Assembly: GCA_963715445.1 (NCBI GenBank)
Contig: OY970240.1
Coordinates: 372,001-436,000, forward strand
Origin: JAAYBF01 sp963715445
Lineage (GTDB): Bacteria > Actinomycetota > Thermoleophilia > Solirubrobacterales > Thermoleophilaceae
DNA: 64,000 bases
Direction: 5' to 3'
In this document: positions 52,686-60,649 of the stretch, piece after piece
Layout: the number at the start of each line of letters is the position of its first letter
Position numbering within the stretch: the stretch's first letter is position 1
Program-made: the position numbers and the translations under genes
The notes under the pieces: model-generated
Database searches by the model: none
Seen by the model: the letters and a program-made list of their open reading frames with translations, nothing else
What the model was told of the DNA's origin: nothing

Positions 52686-52779
52686 CGGCGCCGGACAGCG
52701 CCCCCCTGAGGCGTCCTCCAAGCGCGAAGACCAGCACCTGCAGCGATCGATCGGCCCGCGGCGCGAGCCGCCGTCCGAG

Positions 52780-53499
52780 CTACTTGACGGTGAGCTCGCC
52801 CTTCATGCCGCCATCGGCATGACCGGGCACCGTGCAGAGGAACTCGTAGACGCCGGGGTCGAGGGTCACCTGGAGGCTGGAGGTGCCTCCCTTGCCGACG
52901 ACGTCGCCCTCGACGACCTTGCCGTCCGCCTCGGTGACCGCGATGTTGTGCTGGATGGCGGACTCGTTGAGGCTCAGAACCTCGAGCATCCCCGGAGGCG
53001 CCAGCGCCTTGGTGCTCGCGAAGGCCAAAGCGCCGCTCGGGTCCGCATCGAGCTCGAGCTTCCCGCTCTCGGCGCTGATCGGCTTGTTCGAGGTCTTCGG
53101 CTTGCCGGCGGAGGCCAGGCGTCCCTCGTCCTCTCCGCGCTGGCCGGCGACGGCGGCGACGTAGGCGGCGACGTTGCTGGCGTCCTCACCGGTCACGAGA
53201 TCGGCGGGCATTCCGCTTCCGCGCAGCACATTCGCGATCTGACGCTCGACGACGCCCTTCACCGTCTCCTCGCCGAGGCCGTCCCTGCGGGCGGGGCCGA
53301 AGGCGTCGTCCAGGTTCGGGCCGGTGACGCCCGTGGTGCCCGCACGCGCAAGCGTGTGGCAGGCGCCGCACTTCTCGACGAAGAGCGTCTTGCCCTGGAC
53401 GAGATCGGCGTCGCCTCCGCGGCCACAGCCCGACACGGCGAGCGCCATGAGGGCGGTCACCACTCCTGCGGCTGCGAGCCTCTTAGATCCACTCCTCAC
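52780..53499 (-). CDS. Lipoprotein: cytochrome c fused to a cupredoxin
   Basis: A 239-residue exported electron carrier. A signal with lipobox AVSGC (lipid Cys25) is followed by a cytochrome c domain with CGACH (44-48) and a probable axial Met in GSGMPADL. Residues about 125-239 form a plastocyanin-like domain with copper ligands His184 (IQHN), Cys222, His227 and Met232 in FLCTVPGHADGGM. It could carry electrons on the outer face to the caa3 or aa3 oxidase. GTG 53499 is supported by a TAGTCT -10 eight bases upstream. Next to, but opposite in direction to, the caa3 operon. Confidence 0.88.
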   Translation of the reverse strand: MRSGSKRLAAAGVVTALMALAVSGCGRGGDADLVQGKTLFVEKCGACHTLARAGTTGVTGPNLDDAFGPARRDGLGEETVKGVVERQIANVLRGSGMPADLVTGEDASNVAAYVAAVAGQRGEDEGRLASAGKPKTSNKPISAESGKLELDADPSGALAFASTKALAPPGMLEVLSLNESAIQHNIAVTEADGKVVEGDVVGKGGTSSLQVTLDPGVYEFLCTVPGHADGGMKGELTVK

Positions 53500-53507
53500 G
53501 GCCGGGA

Positions 53508-53513
53508 AGACTA
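53508..53513 (-). promoter_or_regulatory. -10 element TAGTCT for the cytochrome-cupredoxin gene
   Basis: TAGTCT on the minus strand, eight bases before the GTG at 53499. Confidence 0.5.
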
Positions 53514-53539
53514 TCCGCTCAAGAGGCCGGAAGGCTTGG

Positions 53540-53545
53540 TAGGCT
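53540..53545 (+). promoter_or_regulatory. -10 element TAGGCT for the zinc-ribbon gene
   Basis: TAGGCT eight bases before the ATG at 53554. Confidence 0.45.
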
Positions 53546-53553
53546 GCCGCGCG

Positions 53554-53823
53554 ATGCCACCTCAGCAGAAGTACCGCCTGCGTGCCCGCTCCGACCGTGA
53601 GGTCATCCGCGAGGTCGAGCCCGGCAAGGACTACGTGGACAAGGAGACCGGCGAGCCGTTCGAGGTCGTCGGCAAGCTGATCCCGCTGGCCCCCTCGCCG
53701 AGCAACCTCCCCTACTCGGTCGAGAACCTGCGCCTCTGTGGCTGCTCGCTCGAGCAGCTGGTGCAGCGCGACCTGAACGACTGCCCGCACTGCGGGCGGC
53801 GCCTCCCCGCGCACGGCGAGTAG
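53554..53823 (+). CDS. Small zinc-ribbon protein, unknown function
   Basis: An 89-residue protein. The basic head (KYRLRARSDREVIREVEPG) leads into an EPFEVVGKLIPL strand and a C-terminal CGC...CPHC pair (Cys62, Cys64, Cys77, Cys80), a likely single zinc site. There is no signal peptide. It is probably a nucleic-acid or protein-binding small factor; I know no family. The start is set by TAGGCT eight bases upstream. Confidence 0.6.
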   Translation: MPPQQKYRLRARSDREVIREVEPGKDYVDKETGEPFEVVGKLIPLAPSPSNLPYSVENLRLCGCSLEQLVQRDLNDCPHCGRRLPAHGE

Positions 53824-53834
53824 GCCCTCGGCCC

Positions 53835-54191
53835 ATGCGCCGAGCAGCCGCTTCCCTCCGCCACGGCGCCATCCCCATCTGCCTCGTGGCCGCGGCTCTC
53901 GCGACCGGCGGCTGCGGTGACGACGAGCCGGAGAACGGCGTCTCCACCGAGACGTCGCCCACTACGACCCAGCGGTCGACTCCCACGCCCCGCCCGCCTG
54001 AGCAGACGGTGACGACGCCCGCGCCTTCGCCCACCCCCACCACGACCGCCCCCGAGGCCGAGCCCGAGCGCGGCGGCGCCGTGGCCCCCACCGACACCGC
54101 TCCCGAAGACGGAGACGAACCGCCGCCCCCCGGATCGCCGGCCGAGCGGTTCGAGAAGTACTGCGACGAGCACCCCGGCGCCTGCGGCTGA
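53835..54191 (+). CDS. Small Pro/Thr-rich lipoprotein
   Basis: A 118-residue protein with a basic n-region, a hydrophobic stretch and the lipobox ATGGC (Cys27). It continues as low-complexity Thr/Pro/Glu linker and ends in a short FEKYCDEHPGACG motif with two Cys. Only the end looks structured. It starts 11 bases after the zinc-ribbon stop and is probably cotranscribed. A surface-exposed linker protein of unknown role. Confidence 0.5.
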   Translation: MRRAAASLRHGAIPICLVAAALATGGCGDDEPENGVSTETSPTTTQRSTPTPRPPEQTVTTPAPSPTPTTTAPEAEPERGGAVAPTDTAPEDGDEPPPPGSPAERFEKYCDEHPGACG

Positions 54192-54198
54192 CTCGCCC

Positions 54199-54240
54199 GA
54201 GCGGCGCCCGGGATCAGTCCTGAGCGGCGCCCGGGATCAG
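54199..54240. repeat. Tandem direct repeat of 19 bp
   Basis: Two exact copies of a 19-bp unit starting GAGCGGCGCCCGG (54199-54217 and 54222-54240), four bases apart, just past the lipoprotein stop. The second copy runs into the end of the convergent gene. Confidence 0.85.
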
Positions 54241-54593
54241 CGCCGCGGGCCGATGCGGGCCGGCACTCCCGCCGGGAAGCGCACGCGAGCGGGCGAGACC
54301 CGCGGCAGCGGCTCCCCGGGTGCCCTCCAGCGCCGGGTGCGAGCCGGCCTATGGGCGTCCCGCCGTCGCCAGGATCCCTCCGGCCAGCGTCCGCTGGGGA
54401 GCCACAGCCCTCCGCCGCCGGGATCCCGACGCGGCCCCGGTCGAGGGCTCCCCCCTCCTCCGCCGCCGTCATCGTCCCCGGGCGGATCGGCGCCGTCGTC
54501 GCGCTGGCGGAAGAACCAGATCAGCCAGACCACGAGCAGTCCCACGTCGAACACGCGGAAGCCGACGACGAAGATCCACGCTTCAGTGGACAC
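54237..54593 (-). CDS. Membrane-anchored Gly/Arg-rich protein, unknown function
   Basis: A 118-residue protein with one N-terminal helix (WIFVVGFRVFDVGLLVVWLIWFF, 6-28), an Asp/Gly-rich linker, and a basic Arg/Pro-rich tail (about 60-118). The tail has low complexity and may be disordered. The GTG at 54593 follows TACCAT by seven bases. I do not recognise the family beyond a resemblance to similar proteins in Thermoleophilia. Confidence 0.5.
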   Translation of the reverse strand: MSTEAWIFVVGFRVFDVGLLVVWLIWFFRQRDDGADPPGDDDGGGGGGSPRPGPRRDPGGGGLWLPSGRWPEGSWRRRDAHRPARTRRWRAPGEPLPRVSPARVRFPAGVPARIGPRR

Positions 54594-54600
54594 CCTTTCG

Positions 54601-54606
54601 ATGGTA
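54601..54606 (-). promoter_or_regulatory. -10 element TACCAT
   Basis: TACCAT on the minus strand, seven bases before the GTG at 54593. Confidence 0.45.
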
Positions 54607-54625
54607 CCGCCGTCCGGGCGCCCAG

Positions 54626-54696
54626 ACCAGAGGCCCGCGGCTCACCGACCGAAGGGGACGAACCAGAGGCCCGCGCTCAGCGATCGAAGGGGACGA
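54626..54696. repeat. Imperfect tandem repeat of 35-36 bp
   Basis: Two adjacent units (54626-54661 and 54662-54696) both begin ACCAGAGGCCCGCG and end GAAGGGGACGA, with one indel and two substitutions. They fill the gap between two minus-strand genes. Confidence 0.8.
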
Positions 54697-54705
54697 GCGA
54701 GACGT

Positions 54706-55488
54706 CTAGGGCGTCAGCGCGCCGCCACCGGCGGCGCTCAGCCGTACTGCCGGCAGAGCGGCTGAGCTGCTCGAGGCGCTCGCCTTCTTCTTGGTCTTCT
54801 CCGGGGTGTCCGTGGGGCGCGGATCCGGGATGTAGGTGGCGGTGTAGAGGAGCCGCGACTTGAAGTAGGTGCAGCCGTAGCTGACGATCTCCTTGAGCTC
54901 GTCGTGCACCGAGGGCGGGCTCAGGACCTTGCCTCCGCCGCACTCGCCCTTCGGCCGCGAGGAGCGCCACCAGTTCGTGCCGGGAAGGTCGACGGTGTCC
55001 AGCACCGGAGCCCAGGTCACGACCGTGAGCGCCACGCGATAGTCCTTCTGGACGCGCAGCGGCTCGTCGAGCGCGAACGTGGGCGTGGACCCGAAGAAGG
55101 AGTTGACGCGGTAGACCTTGCTCTGGGACATCAGGCGGTGGTTGCTGCGCGTTCCGCGCTTCGTGCTGCGTCTGAGGATCGAGAGCTGGACCTCGGCGTT
55201 CTCGCCGAAGCTCCCCTGGAACGCCTGCACCTGAACCGGCGTCAACGCCCCGAGCGAGACGCTGAAGGCGACGATCTTGCCCGTGCGCGGGATCACGAAC
55301 GGGTTCTTCAGGTTGCCCGAGCGCCCCTGATACGCGGTCACCTGGAAGGCCGTCGCGCAGGGATCGGCCGGGCAGTTGGACTTCGCGGCCGGCTGACCGC
55401 CCGCGCCGAGCTCGACGACCTTGGCCTGTGCACCCGCGGGCAGGGCGAGAGCCGCGGCGGCGAGAGCTGTAATGAGATAGCGCGTCAT
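54706..55488 (-). CDS. Secreted protein, unknown function
   Basis: A 260-residue exported protein. The Sec signal YLITALAAAALALPAGAQA is cleaved near 22. The mature part is beta-rich with four Cys (CPADPC near 39-44, one in GECGG, one in YGCTY) that could form two disulfides. A Lys/Ser-rich linker and a hydrophobic end follow. Repeated phrases like GKIVAFSVSLGAL and FVIP suggest a jelly-roll type fold, but nothing is recognisable. No metal or catalytic motif is visible. Confidence 0.6.
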   Translation of the reverse strand: MTRYLITALAAAALALPAGAQAKVVELGAGGQPAAKSNCPADPCATAFQVTAYQGRSGNLKNPFVIPRTGKIVAFSVSLGALTPVQVQAFQGSFGENAEVQLSILRRSTKRGTRSNHRLMSQSKVYRVNSFFGSTPTFALDEPLRVQKDYRVALTVVTWAPVLDTVDLPGTNWWRSSRPKGECGGGKVLSPPSVHDELKEIVSYGCTYFKSRLLYTATYIPDPRPTDTPEKTKKKASASSSSAALPAVRLSAAGGGALTP

Positions 55489-55574
55489 ATCGAGAATCCG
55501 AACACCCAGTTCGATATCTAGTTGCGGACTCCTACCTCGAGGCCAGCGGCCCCGAGGCCTCCTCCGCAGCTTCT

Positions 55575-55793
55575 CTACTTGTAGCGATAGGTGATCCGAC
55601 CACGATCCAGGTCGTACGGCGACAACTCGATCTTGACCCGATCGCCAGGCAGGATGCGGATGTAGTGGCGCCGCATCTTGCCGGAGATGTGGCCAAGAAC
55701 CTCATGGTCGTTGTCCAGCTTGACGCGGAACATCGTGTTCGGGAGGGCCTCGACGATCTCGCCCTCCATCTCGATCTTCTCTTCCTTAGCCAA
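55575..55793 (-). CDS. infA: Translation initiation factor IF-1
   Basis: A 72-residue OB-fold protein of the 30S ribosome A site. It shows the full family pattern: EIVEALPNTMFRVKLDN, GHISGKMRRHYIRILPGDRV and the closing YDLDRGRITYRYK. The start is a TTG at 55793 and there is no strong ribosome site. It lies 17 bases after cspA on the same strand and is probably cotranscribed with it, an unusual partner since infA is more often near the rpl/rpm genes. Confidence 0.97.
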   Translation of the reverse strand: MAKEEKIEMEGEIVEALPNTMFRVKLDNDHEVLGHISGKMRRHYIRILPGDRVKIELSPYDLDRGRITYRYK

Positions 55794-55810
55794 ATGAATT
55801 CGCCCGTTCG

Positions 55811-56014
55811 CTAGATAGCGCGGACGCTCACCGCCTTCGGACCCTTGTCGCCGGCCTCCTCCTCGTACTCCACCTTCGCGCCCTCGGCCAGCGACTTGAA
55901 GCCGCCGCCGTCGATGCCCGAGTGATGCACGAAGAGATCTCGGTCACCCTCATCCGGAGTGATGAACCCGAAGCCCTTTTCGTCGTTGAACCACTTGACC
56001 GTTCCGGTCGCCAT
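55811..56014 (-). CDS. csp: Cold-shock protein (CspA family)
   Basis: A 67-residue OB-fold RNA chaperone. The RNP1 motif KGFGFI and RNP2-like LFVHHS are intact, with MATGTVKWFNDEKG at the start. ATG 56014 has GAGGAAGG about 12 bases upstream. The leader carries two hairpins (about 56042-56085), which fits temperature-dependent control as in other csp genes; that is inference. Downstream of cca. Confidence 0.97.
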   Translation of the reverse strand: MATGTVKWFNDEKGFGFITPDEGDRDLFVHHSGIDGGGFKSLAEGAKVEYEEEAGDKGPKAVSVRAI

Positions 56015-56041
56015 CGTTGAGCCAGCCTTCCTCTATCTTCG

Positions 56042-56063
56042 TGCCGGTCCGAGAGGACCGGCA
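56042..56063 (-). promoter_or_regulatory. Hairpin in the csp leader / after cca
   Basis: A perfect 9-bp stem TGCCGGTCC/GGACCGGCA with a four-base loop, 27 bases before the csp ATG and 25 past the cca stop. It can be the cca terminator or a csp leader structure. A weaker TAGCG/CGCTA stem precedes it on the minus strand (56064-56079). Confidence 0.6.
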
Positions 56064-56088
56064 TAGCGCGAACACGCTACCACCAAGT

Positions 56089-57534
56089 TCACGTTCGCTC
56101 CTGCTCTCGCAGCCTCCGCGCAAGCGCCACCGCCTCTTCGGCCGTCGTCGCCTCGCCGATGTAGGCGGCCTCCTCCAGCCGCTCGAGCAGAGCGCCGAGC
56201 GCGGGCCCGGACTCGATGCCCAGCGCGGCGGCGAGCTCGTCTCCCCTGATCGGGGGAGCCGGCGGGCCCTCCGATCGCCACGCGAGCGCGGGGCCGATCA
56301 GCTCCCGCGCCAGCTCGAGGTGCGCGGCTATCGCCTCGTCCGCCTTGCGCCCCCGAGTGGCCATGCGATCGGCGCAGGACAGCACGGTGACCTCCACCTC
56401 CACGGGCGCGCAGCGCGCCAGATAGCGGTACACCGCGCGGCGGTCGATCGGGCGCTCGTGGACCAGGAAGCCGAGGACGAGGTGATGCCTTGCCAGAGCG
56501 GCCACGTAGGAGCGCAGGCGCTCGCTCGTGCGCAGCCTGCGGAAGATCCGCCCCACCGCCTCCTCGCCCGCCCGGTCGTGCCCGACGAAGGTGATCCGGC
56601 CGTCGTCGCGCACGCCGCGGGTCTCCGGCTTGGCGACGTCGTGGAACAGCGCGCCGAAGCGCAGCGCCTCGCCGCGCGTCAAGTCGTCGGCGAGCGGCTC
56701 GTCGAGCACGGCCCGCAGCTCGGCTGCCCGATCCCCCAAGAGGCTCTCGAGCCCGCCGGGCTCGAGCAGCTCGATCTGCCTGCGCAGGACCTCGAGCGTG
56801 TGGCCCCAGACATCCAGGTGGTGGTACTGGCTCTGCTCGACCCCTCGCAGCGCCGCCACCTCGGGCAGCACCGCCGCGAGCACCCCGAGGCGCTCCGCCA
56901 GCTCCAGCCCCTCGAGCGCCCCCGGTGCGAGCAGCAGCCTGCGCAGCTCGGCGAAGACGCGCTCCGAGGAGGGCTCGGAGAGCCTCGACGCTGCCGCCGC
57001 GGTCAGCCGCTCGGTGTCGGCGTCGGGCTCCATGCCGAGCTCCGCCGCCAGCCGCACCAGCCGCAGCGCCCGCAGGGGGTCGGTGGCGTAGGAGCGGGCG
57101 CCCAGCACCCGCAGCACGCCGGCCTCGAGGTCGCGGAAGCCGCCATGGGGGTCGATCGGCTCGCCGCCGTCGGCGAGGGCGAGCGCGATCGCGTTGATCG
57201 TGAAGTCGCGCTCGCCGAGGTCCTCCTCGATCGTCGCGCCCTGAAGCGGGGAGATGTCGCACGTCACCCGGCGATCCCTGTCGAGCACGCGCCAGGCCCC
57301 GAAGTCCGCGGACAGCGGGAAGCAGGGCCCGCCAAGCCCGCGGGCCACAGCGCGAGCGGCCTGCTCGGGATCGCCGGCCACGGCGAGGTCGACATCGCCC
57401 AAGGGCCGGCCCAGCGCCGCGTCGCGCACCACCCCGCCCACGAGCCAGGCCTGGGCCCCTGTGGGCTCGAGCGCCGCGCGCACGGCGCGTATCGGCTCAG
57501 CCGCGGCGAGGCGGGCGAGCGCCTCGCCGGTCAC
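56089..57534 (-). CDS. cca: CCA tRNA nucleotidyltransferase with HD domain
   Basis: A 481-residue class II nucleotidyltransferase that adds or repairs the CCA end of tRNA. LVGGVVRDAALGRPLGDVDLAV (31-52) gives the GG and DxD catalytic motifs, ERDFTINAIA and the RALRLVRLAAELG ARR-type helix follow, and an HD domain begins at HDVAKPETRG near 300. Neither tRNA in this window encodes CCA, in keeping with need for this enzyme. GTG 57534 overlaps the alr stop (GTGA). Confidence 0.94.
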   Translation of the reverse strand: MTGEALARLAAAEPIRAVRAALEPTGAQAWLVGGVVRDAALGRPLGDVDLAVAGDPEQAARAVARGLGGPCFPLSADFGAWRVLDRDRRVTCDISPLQGATIEEDLGERDFTINAIALALADGGEPIDPHGGFRDLEAGVLRVLGARSYATDPLRALRLVRLAAELGMEPDADTERLTAAAASRLSEPSSERVFAELRRLLLAPGALEGLELAERLGVLAAVLPEVAALRGVEQSQYHHLDVWGHTLEVLRRQIELLEPGGLESLLGDRAAELRAVLDEPLADDLTRGEALRFGALFHDVAKPETRGVRDDGRITFVGHDRAGEEAVGRIFRRLRTSERLRSYVAALARHHLVLGFLVHERPIDRRAVYRYLARCAPVEVEVTVLSCADRMATRGRKADEAIAAHLELARELIGPALAWRSEGPPAPPIRGDELAAALGIESGPALGALLERLEEAAYIGEATTAEEAVALARRLREQERT

Positions 57535-58658
57535 CGCCCGTAGACCCGCTTCACCCTGCCGGTCAGGCCGCAGGTGATCTCGTAGTTGATCGTGCCGATC
57601 CGGCCGGCGACCTCCTCGCAGAGGATGCGCTCATCCGCTTGGGAGCCGATCAGCACGGCCGACGCGCCGGGCTCGACGTCCGTCTCGGGACCGAGGTCCA
57701 CGGTGATGTTGTCCATGCTCACGGTCCCCACGAGCGGTCGCCGCCGGCCGTCGATCAGGACATCGCAGTCGTTGGTCAGCGCTCGGCGCCAGCCGTCTCC
57801 GTACCCGATCGGCAGCGTTGCCACCCACGTTTCCCGCGGTGCCGTCCAGAGGCGCCCGTAGCCCGCGCTGCGGCCCGGCTCGAAGCGCCGCACGGCGCCG
57901 ACCGTGGATTCCAGCCGCAGCGCCGGCTCCAGCCCTCGCGCCGCCGGGTCCTCCTGGAAGGGGTCGAGCCCGTAGAGGGCGATCCCGCAGCGAGCCATGT
58001 CGAAGTGGCTGGCGGGCTCGCGGTAGACGGCCGCGCTGTTCGCCGCGTGGACGCGAAGGCCGGGGTGCTGCGAGCGCATCTGCGCCGCGAACTCCGTGAA
58101 GCCGAGCAGCTGGGCCGGGAAGTGCTCGTCCCCCTGCTCGTCGGCGGTGGCGAAGTGGGTCATCAGGCCGGCGAGTGTCAGGTGCTCGCTCTCGGCCACC
58201 ACGTCGGCGACCTCCAGGGCCTGAGCCGGCTCCAGGGCTCCGAGCCGCCCCATCCCCGTGTCGAGCTTCACGTGGACCCGCAGGCGCCGCCCGGTGTTGG
58301 AGGCCCGCACGGCGAGCGAGAGAGCGAACTCCGGCTCCCACACCACCACGTCGGCCTCGGCAGCGATCGCCACGTCCGCCTCCTCGCGGGCGAGCGCCCC
58401 CATCACCAGCACGCGCCCCTCGAGCCCTCCCGAGCGCAGGTCGGCGGCCTCGTCTGCGGTGGCCGTAGCCAGCCATGTCGCCCCGCCGGCCAAGGCGGCA
58501 CGCGCGCACTCGACCGCGCCGTGGCCGTAGCCGTCGGCCTTCACGACCGCGCAGAGCTCGGACCCGCCGGTGAGCAGCGAGGCGAGGTGGGCGGCGTTGC
58601 GCTCCACCGCGCCCACGCTCACGTGGGCAAGCGCGCGCGCGGACGCGTGCGCGCCCAC
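57531..58658 (-). CDS. alr: Alanine racemase
   Basis: A 375-residue PLP enzyme giving D-alanine for peptidoglycan. PLP Lys40 is in AVVKADGYGHG, and the TIM-barrel strands end with GLDPF and VGTVSMDNITVDLG (MDN motif) in the C-terminal domain, with the catalytic Tyr near 266 (SAGYGRL). The GTG at 58658 begins a slightly long N-terminus. It follows the CBS gene by one base, so the two are linked. Confidence 0.95.
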   Translation of the reverse strand: MGAHASARALAHVSVGAVERNAAHLASLLTGGSELCAVVKADGYGHGAVECARAALAGGATWLATATADEAADLRSGGLEGRVLVMGALAREEADVAIAAEADVVVWEPEFALSLAVRASNTGRRLRVHVKLDTGMGRLGALEPAQALEVADVVAESEHLTLAGLMTHFATADEQGDEHFPAQLLGFTEFAAQMRSQHPGLRVHAANSAAVYREPASHFDMARCGIALYGLDPFQEDPAARGLEPALRLESTVGAVRRFEPGRSAGYGRLWTAPRETWVATLPIGYGDGWRRALTNDCDVLIDGRRRPLVGTVSMDNITVDLGPETDVEPGASAVLIGSQADERILCEEVAGRIGTINYEITCGLTGRVKRVYGR

Positions 58659-58659
58659 G

Positions 58660-59118
58660 TCAGCCTACGAGCGCGCCGAGGACGTCCAGGCGGGTGACGA
58701 CCCCGACCAGCCGCCCATGCTCGACCACGGGAAGCCGGTTGTGCCCGGCGGCATGGATCAGCCGGGCCGCCTCCTCAACGGTCGCGTCCGCCTCGATCGT
58801 GTCGGGATCCTCGGTCATCATGTCCTCCGCGTTGGAGGCGAATGCCTTGCGCAGGCGATCCTCGAAGCGGCTCAGCGGCTCGATGAAGACCGTGCCGCCG
58901 AAGATGTTCACGTAGTGCGGCAGGTGGAGGTCGCCCTCGTCGTCGGGGAGCACCAGGTCGGCCTCCGTGATGATGCCGATGCAGCGCCCGCCGTCGTTGA
59001 CCACCGGGACACCCGGCAGCTCGTGCTCGCGCAGGACGCGCAGCACCTCGTCCACGCTGTCCTTGGGCTGGACCGTCAGCGGGTCCGCCTCCATGATGTC
59101 CTTGACCGTCTTAGCCAC
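58660..59118 (-). CDS. CBS-domain pair protein
   Basis: A 152-residue protein composed of two CBS motifs (about 4-58 and 93-150) separated by a 35-residue linker with PHYVNIFGGTVFIEPLSRFEDRL. That linker is typical of stand-alone bacterial CBS proteins. It would bind an adenosine ligand. GTG 59118 is fixed by TAAGGT seven bases upstream. It begins a new transcript that leads into alr and cca. Confidence 0.85.
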   Translation of the reverse strand: MAKTVKDIMEADPLTVQPKDSVDEVLRVLREHELPGVPVVNDGGRCIGIITEADLVLPDDEGDLHLPHYVNIFGGTVFIEPLSRFEDRLRKAFASNAEDMMTEDPDTIEADATVEEAARLIHAAGHNRLPVVEHGRLVGVVTRLDVLGALVG

Positions 59119-59125
59119 GGCGCGG

Positions 59126-59131
59126 ACCTTA
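59126..59131 (-). promoter_or_regulatory. -10 element TAAGGT for the CBS-alr-cca operon
   Basis: TAAGGT on the minus strand, seven bases before the GTG at 59118 and overlapping the end of the nnr gene. Confidence 0.45.
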
Positions 59132-60649
59132 TCGCCCCCGCAGCCCGTCGGGCAGCAAGTCGATGACATCGCTCGCGATCACGTGGTCGGCTCCGTGCCT
59201 GCCCGCGGCCGCGCGACCGGCCCTGCCGTGCCCGAGCGCCCCGAGCGCCGCCGCCTCGAAAGCGCCCAGGCCCTTGGCCAGCAGAGCGCCGATCAGCCCC
59301 GACAGGACGTCGCCGGTGCCGGCAGTGGCGAGCGCAGGCGAAGCGCCGGGGCTGACGGCCACCGGGCCCCCCGGCGACGCCACGATCGTGTCGTCGCCCT
59401 TCAACAGCACGATCGCGCCGCTGCGCTCGGCGGCCTCCCTGGCGGAGGCGAGGCGCCGCTCCTCGACGGCGGCGGAGCCGCAGCCGAGCAGGCGCCCGAG
59501 CTCGCCCGCGTGAGGAGTCAGGACGGTCGGCGCGCTGCGCGCGCGCAGGGACTCGAGCGCACCGGCGTGCGCGTTCAGCCCGTCGGCGTCGATCAGGAGC
59601 GGGACCTCCAGCGCCGCGGCGGCCTCGCGCGCGAACGCGGCCGCCGGCTCGGACCGTCCGAGGCCCGGGCCGAGCACCACCGCGCCGGCACGCGCCGCCA
59701 GCTCGATCAGGGCCGGCACGCCGTCCGGCGCGTGGGCGCCATCGACCTCCGCAAGCCCGCGGGTCATCGGCTCCAGCAGTCGCAGCTCGAACGCCGGCTC
59801 GAGCGAGGCGGGCACCGCCACCTGCACGTACCCGGCGCCGGAGCGCTGGGCCGCCATCGCGGTCAGGGCGGGGGCGCCGGTGAGCCCCCGCGCGCCTCCG
59901 GCGATCGCCACCACGCCGGACTCGAACTTGCTGCCGTACCGCTTCCTGCGCGGATAGAGGTCCAGCACCCGCTCGGAGATCAGCCCGAAGGCCCTCGCGA
60001 CCGGGGCGCCCCGCGGGATCCCGATCTCGATCACGTGGACCTCGCCTGCGTGCATCGCGCCGGGAGCGATGTGGAGGCCGGGCTTGGAGCCGTGGAAGGT
60101 CGCCGTCGCGTCAGCCCGGACAGCCACCGTCGCGACCTGGCCCCTCGAGGCGTCGACCCCGGACGGGATATCGCACGCGATCACCGGCGCGTCCTCGCCG
60201 TTGATCGCCTCGATCGCGCCCGCCACGGGCTCCCTCGGCTCGCCCGCGAACCCGGTGCCGAGCATCGCGTCGACGATCGCCCCCGAGCCCGCGAGCGCCA
60301 CCGCATCGAACGGCCTGGGCGCATCGCCCGGAAGCCGCTCGAGGTTGACGCGCGCGTCACCCGAGATCTCGTCCAGCTCGGCCACTGCGAGCACGTCGAC
60401 GATTCGTCCCTCGTCGCGCAGCAGCCTCGCGGCGGCCAGGCCGTCACCGCCGTTGTTGCCCGCGCCGATCACGACCCTGATCGGCAGGCCGGGCTTCGCC
60501 AGCGCAGCCGTCAGCCGCGCGAGGCCGACGCTCGCGCGCTCCATCAGGTGCAGCGAGGGCACCTCCCGCTCCTCGATCGCCCAGCGGTCGCACTCGCGCA
60601 TCTCCTCCGCGTCGAAGAGCGGGTCGAGCCAGTCGGGGAGCGCGGTCAC
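59129..60649 (-). CDS. nnr: Bifunctional NAD(P)H-hydrate epimerase / ADP-dependent dehydratase
   Basis: A 506-residue enzyme repairing damaged NAD(P)H hydrates. Residues 1-210 (YjeF_N) carry VVIGAGNNGGDGLAAARLL and CDIPSGVDASRG for R/S epimerisation. Residues about 220-506 hold the ribokinase-like dehydratase with VLGPGLGRS, LIDADGLNAHAG, VLTPHAGELGRLLG and the closing ATAGTGDVLSGLIGALLA. GTG 60649 overlaps the acpS stop (GTGA), so the pair is coupled. Confidence 0.94.
   Translation of the reverse strand: MTALPDWLDPLFDAEEMRECDRWAIEEREVPSLHLMERASVGLARLTAALAKPGLPIRVVIGAGNNGGDGLAAARLLRDEGRIVDVLAVAELDEISGDARVNLERLPGDAPRPFDAVALAGSGAIVDAMLGTGFAGEPREPVAGAIEAINGEDAPVIACDIPSGVDASRGQVATVAVRADATATFHGSKPGLHIAPGAMHAGEVHVIEIGIPRGAPVARAFGLISERVLDLYPRRKRYGSKFESGVVAIAGGARGLTGAPALTAMAAQRSGAGYVQVAVPASLEPAFELRLLEPMTRGLAEVDGAHAPDGVPALIELAARAGAVVLGPGLGRSEPAAAFAREAAAALEVPLLIDADGLNAHAGALESLRARSAPTVLTPHAGELGRLLGCGSAAVEERRLASAREAAERSGAIVLLKGDDTIVASPGGPVAVSPGASPALATAGTGDVLSGLIGALLAKGLGAFEAAALGALGHGRAGRAAAGRHGADHVIASDVIDLLPDGLRGR

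Noticed and set aside
58621..58660. 8-bp inverted repeat covering the alr start codon
   Set aside because: It falls in very GC-rich coding sequence with a 24-base loop; I cannot separate it from chance.
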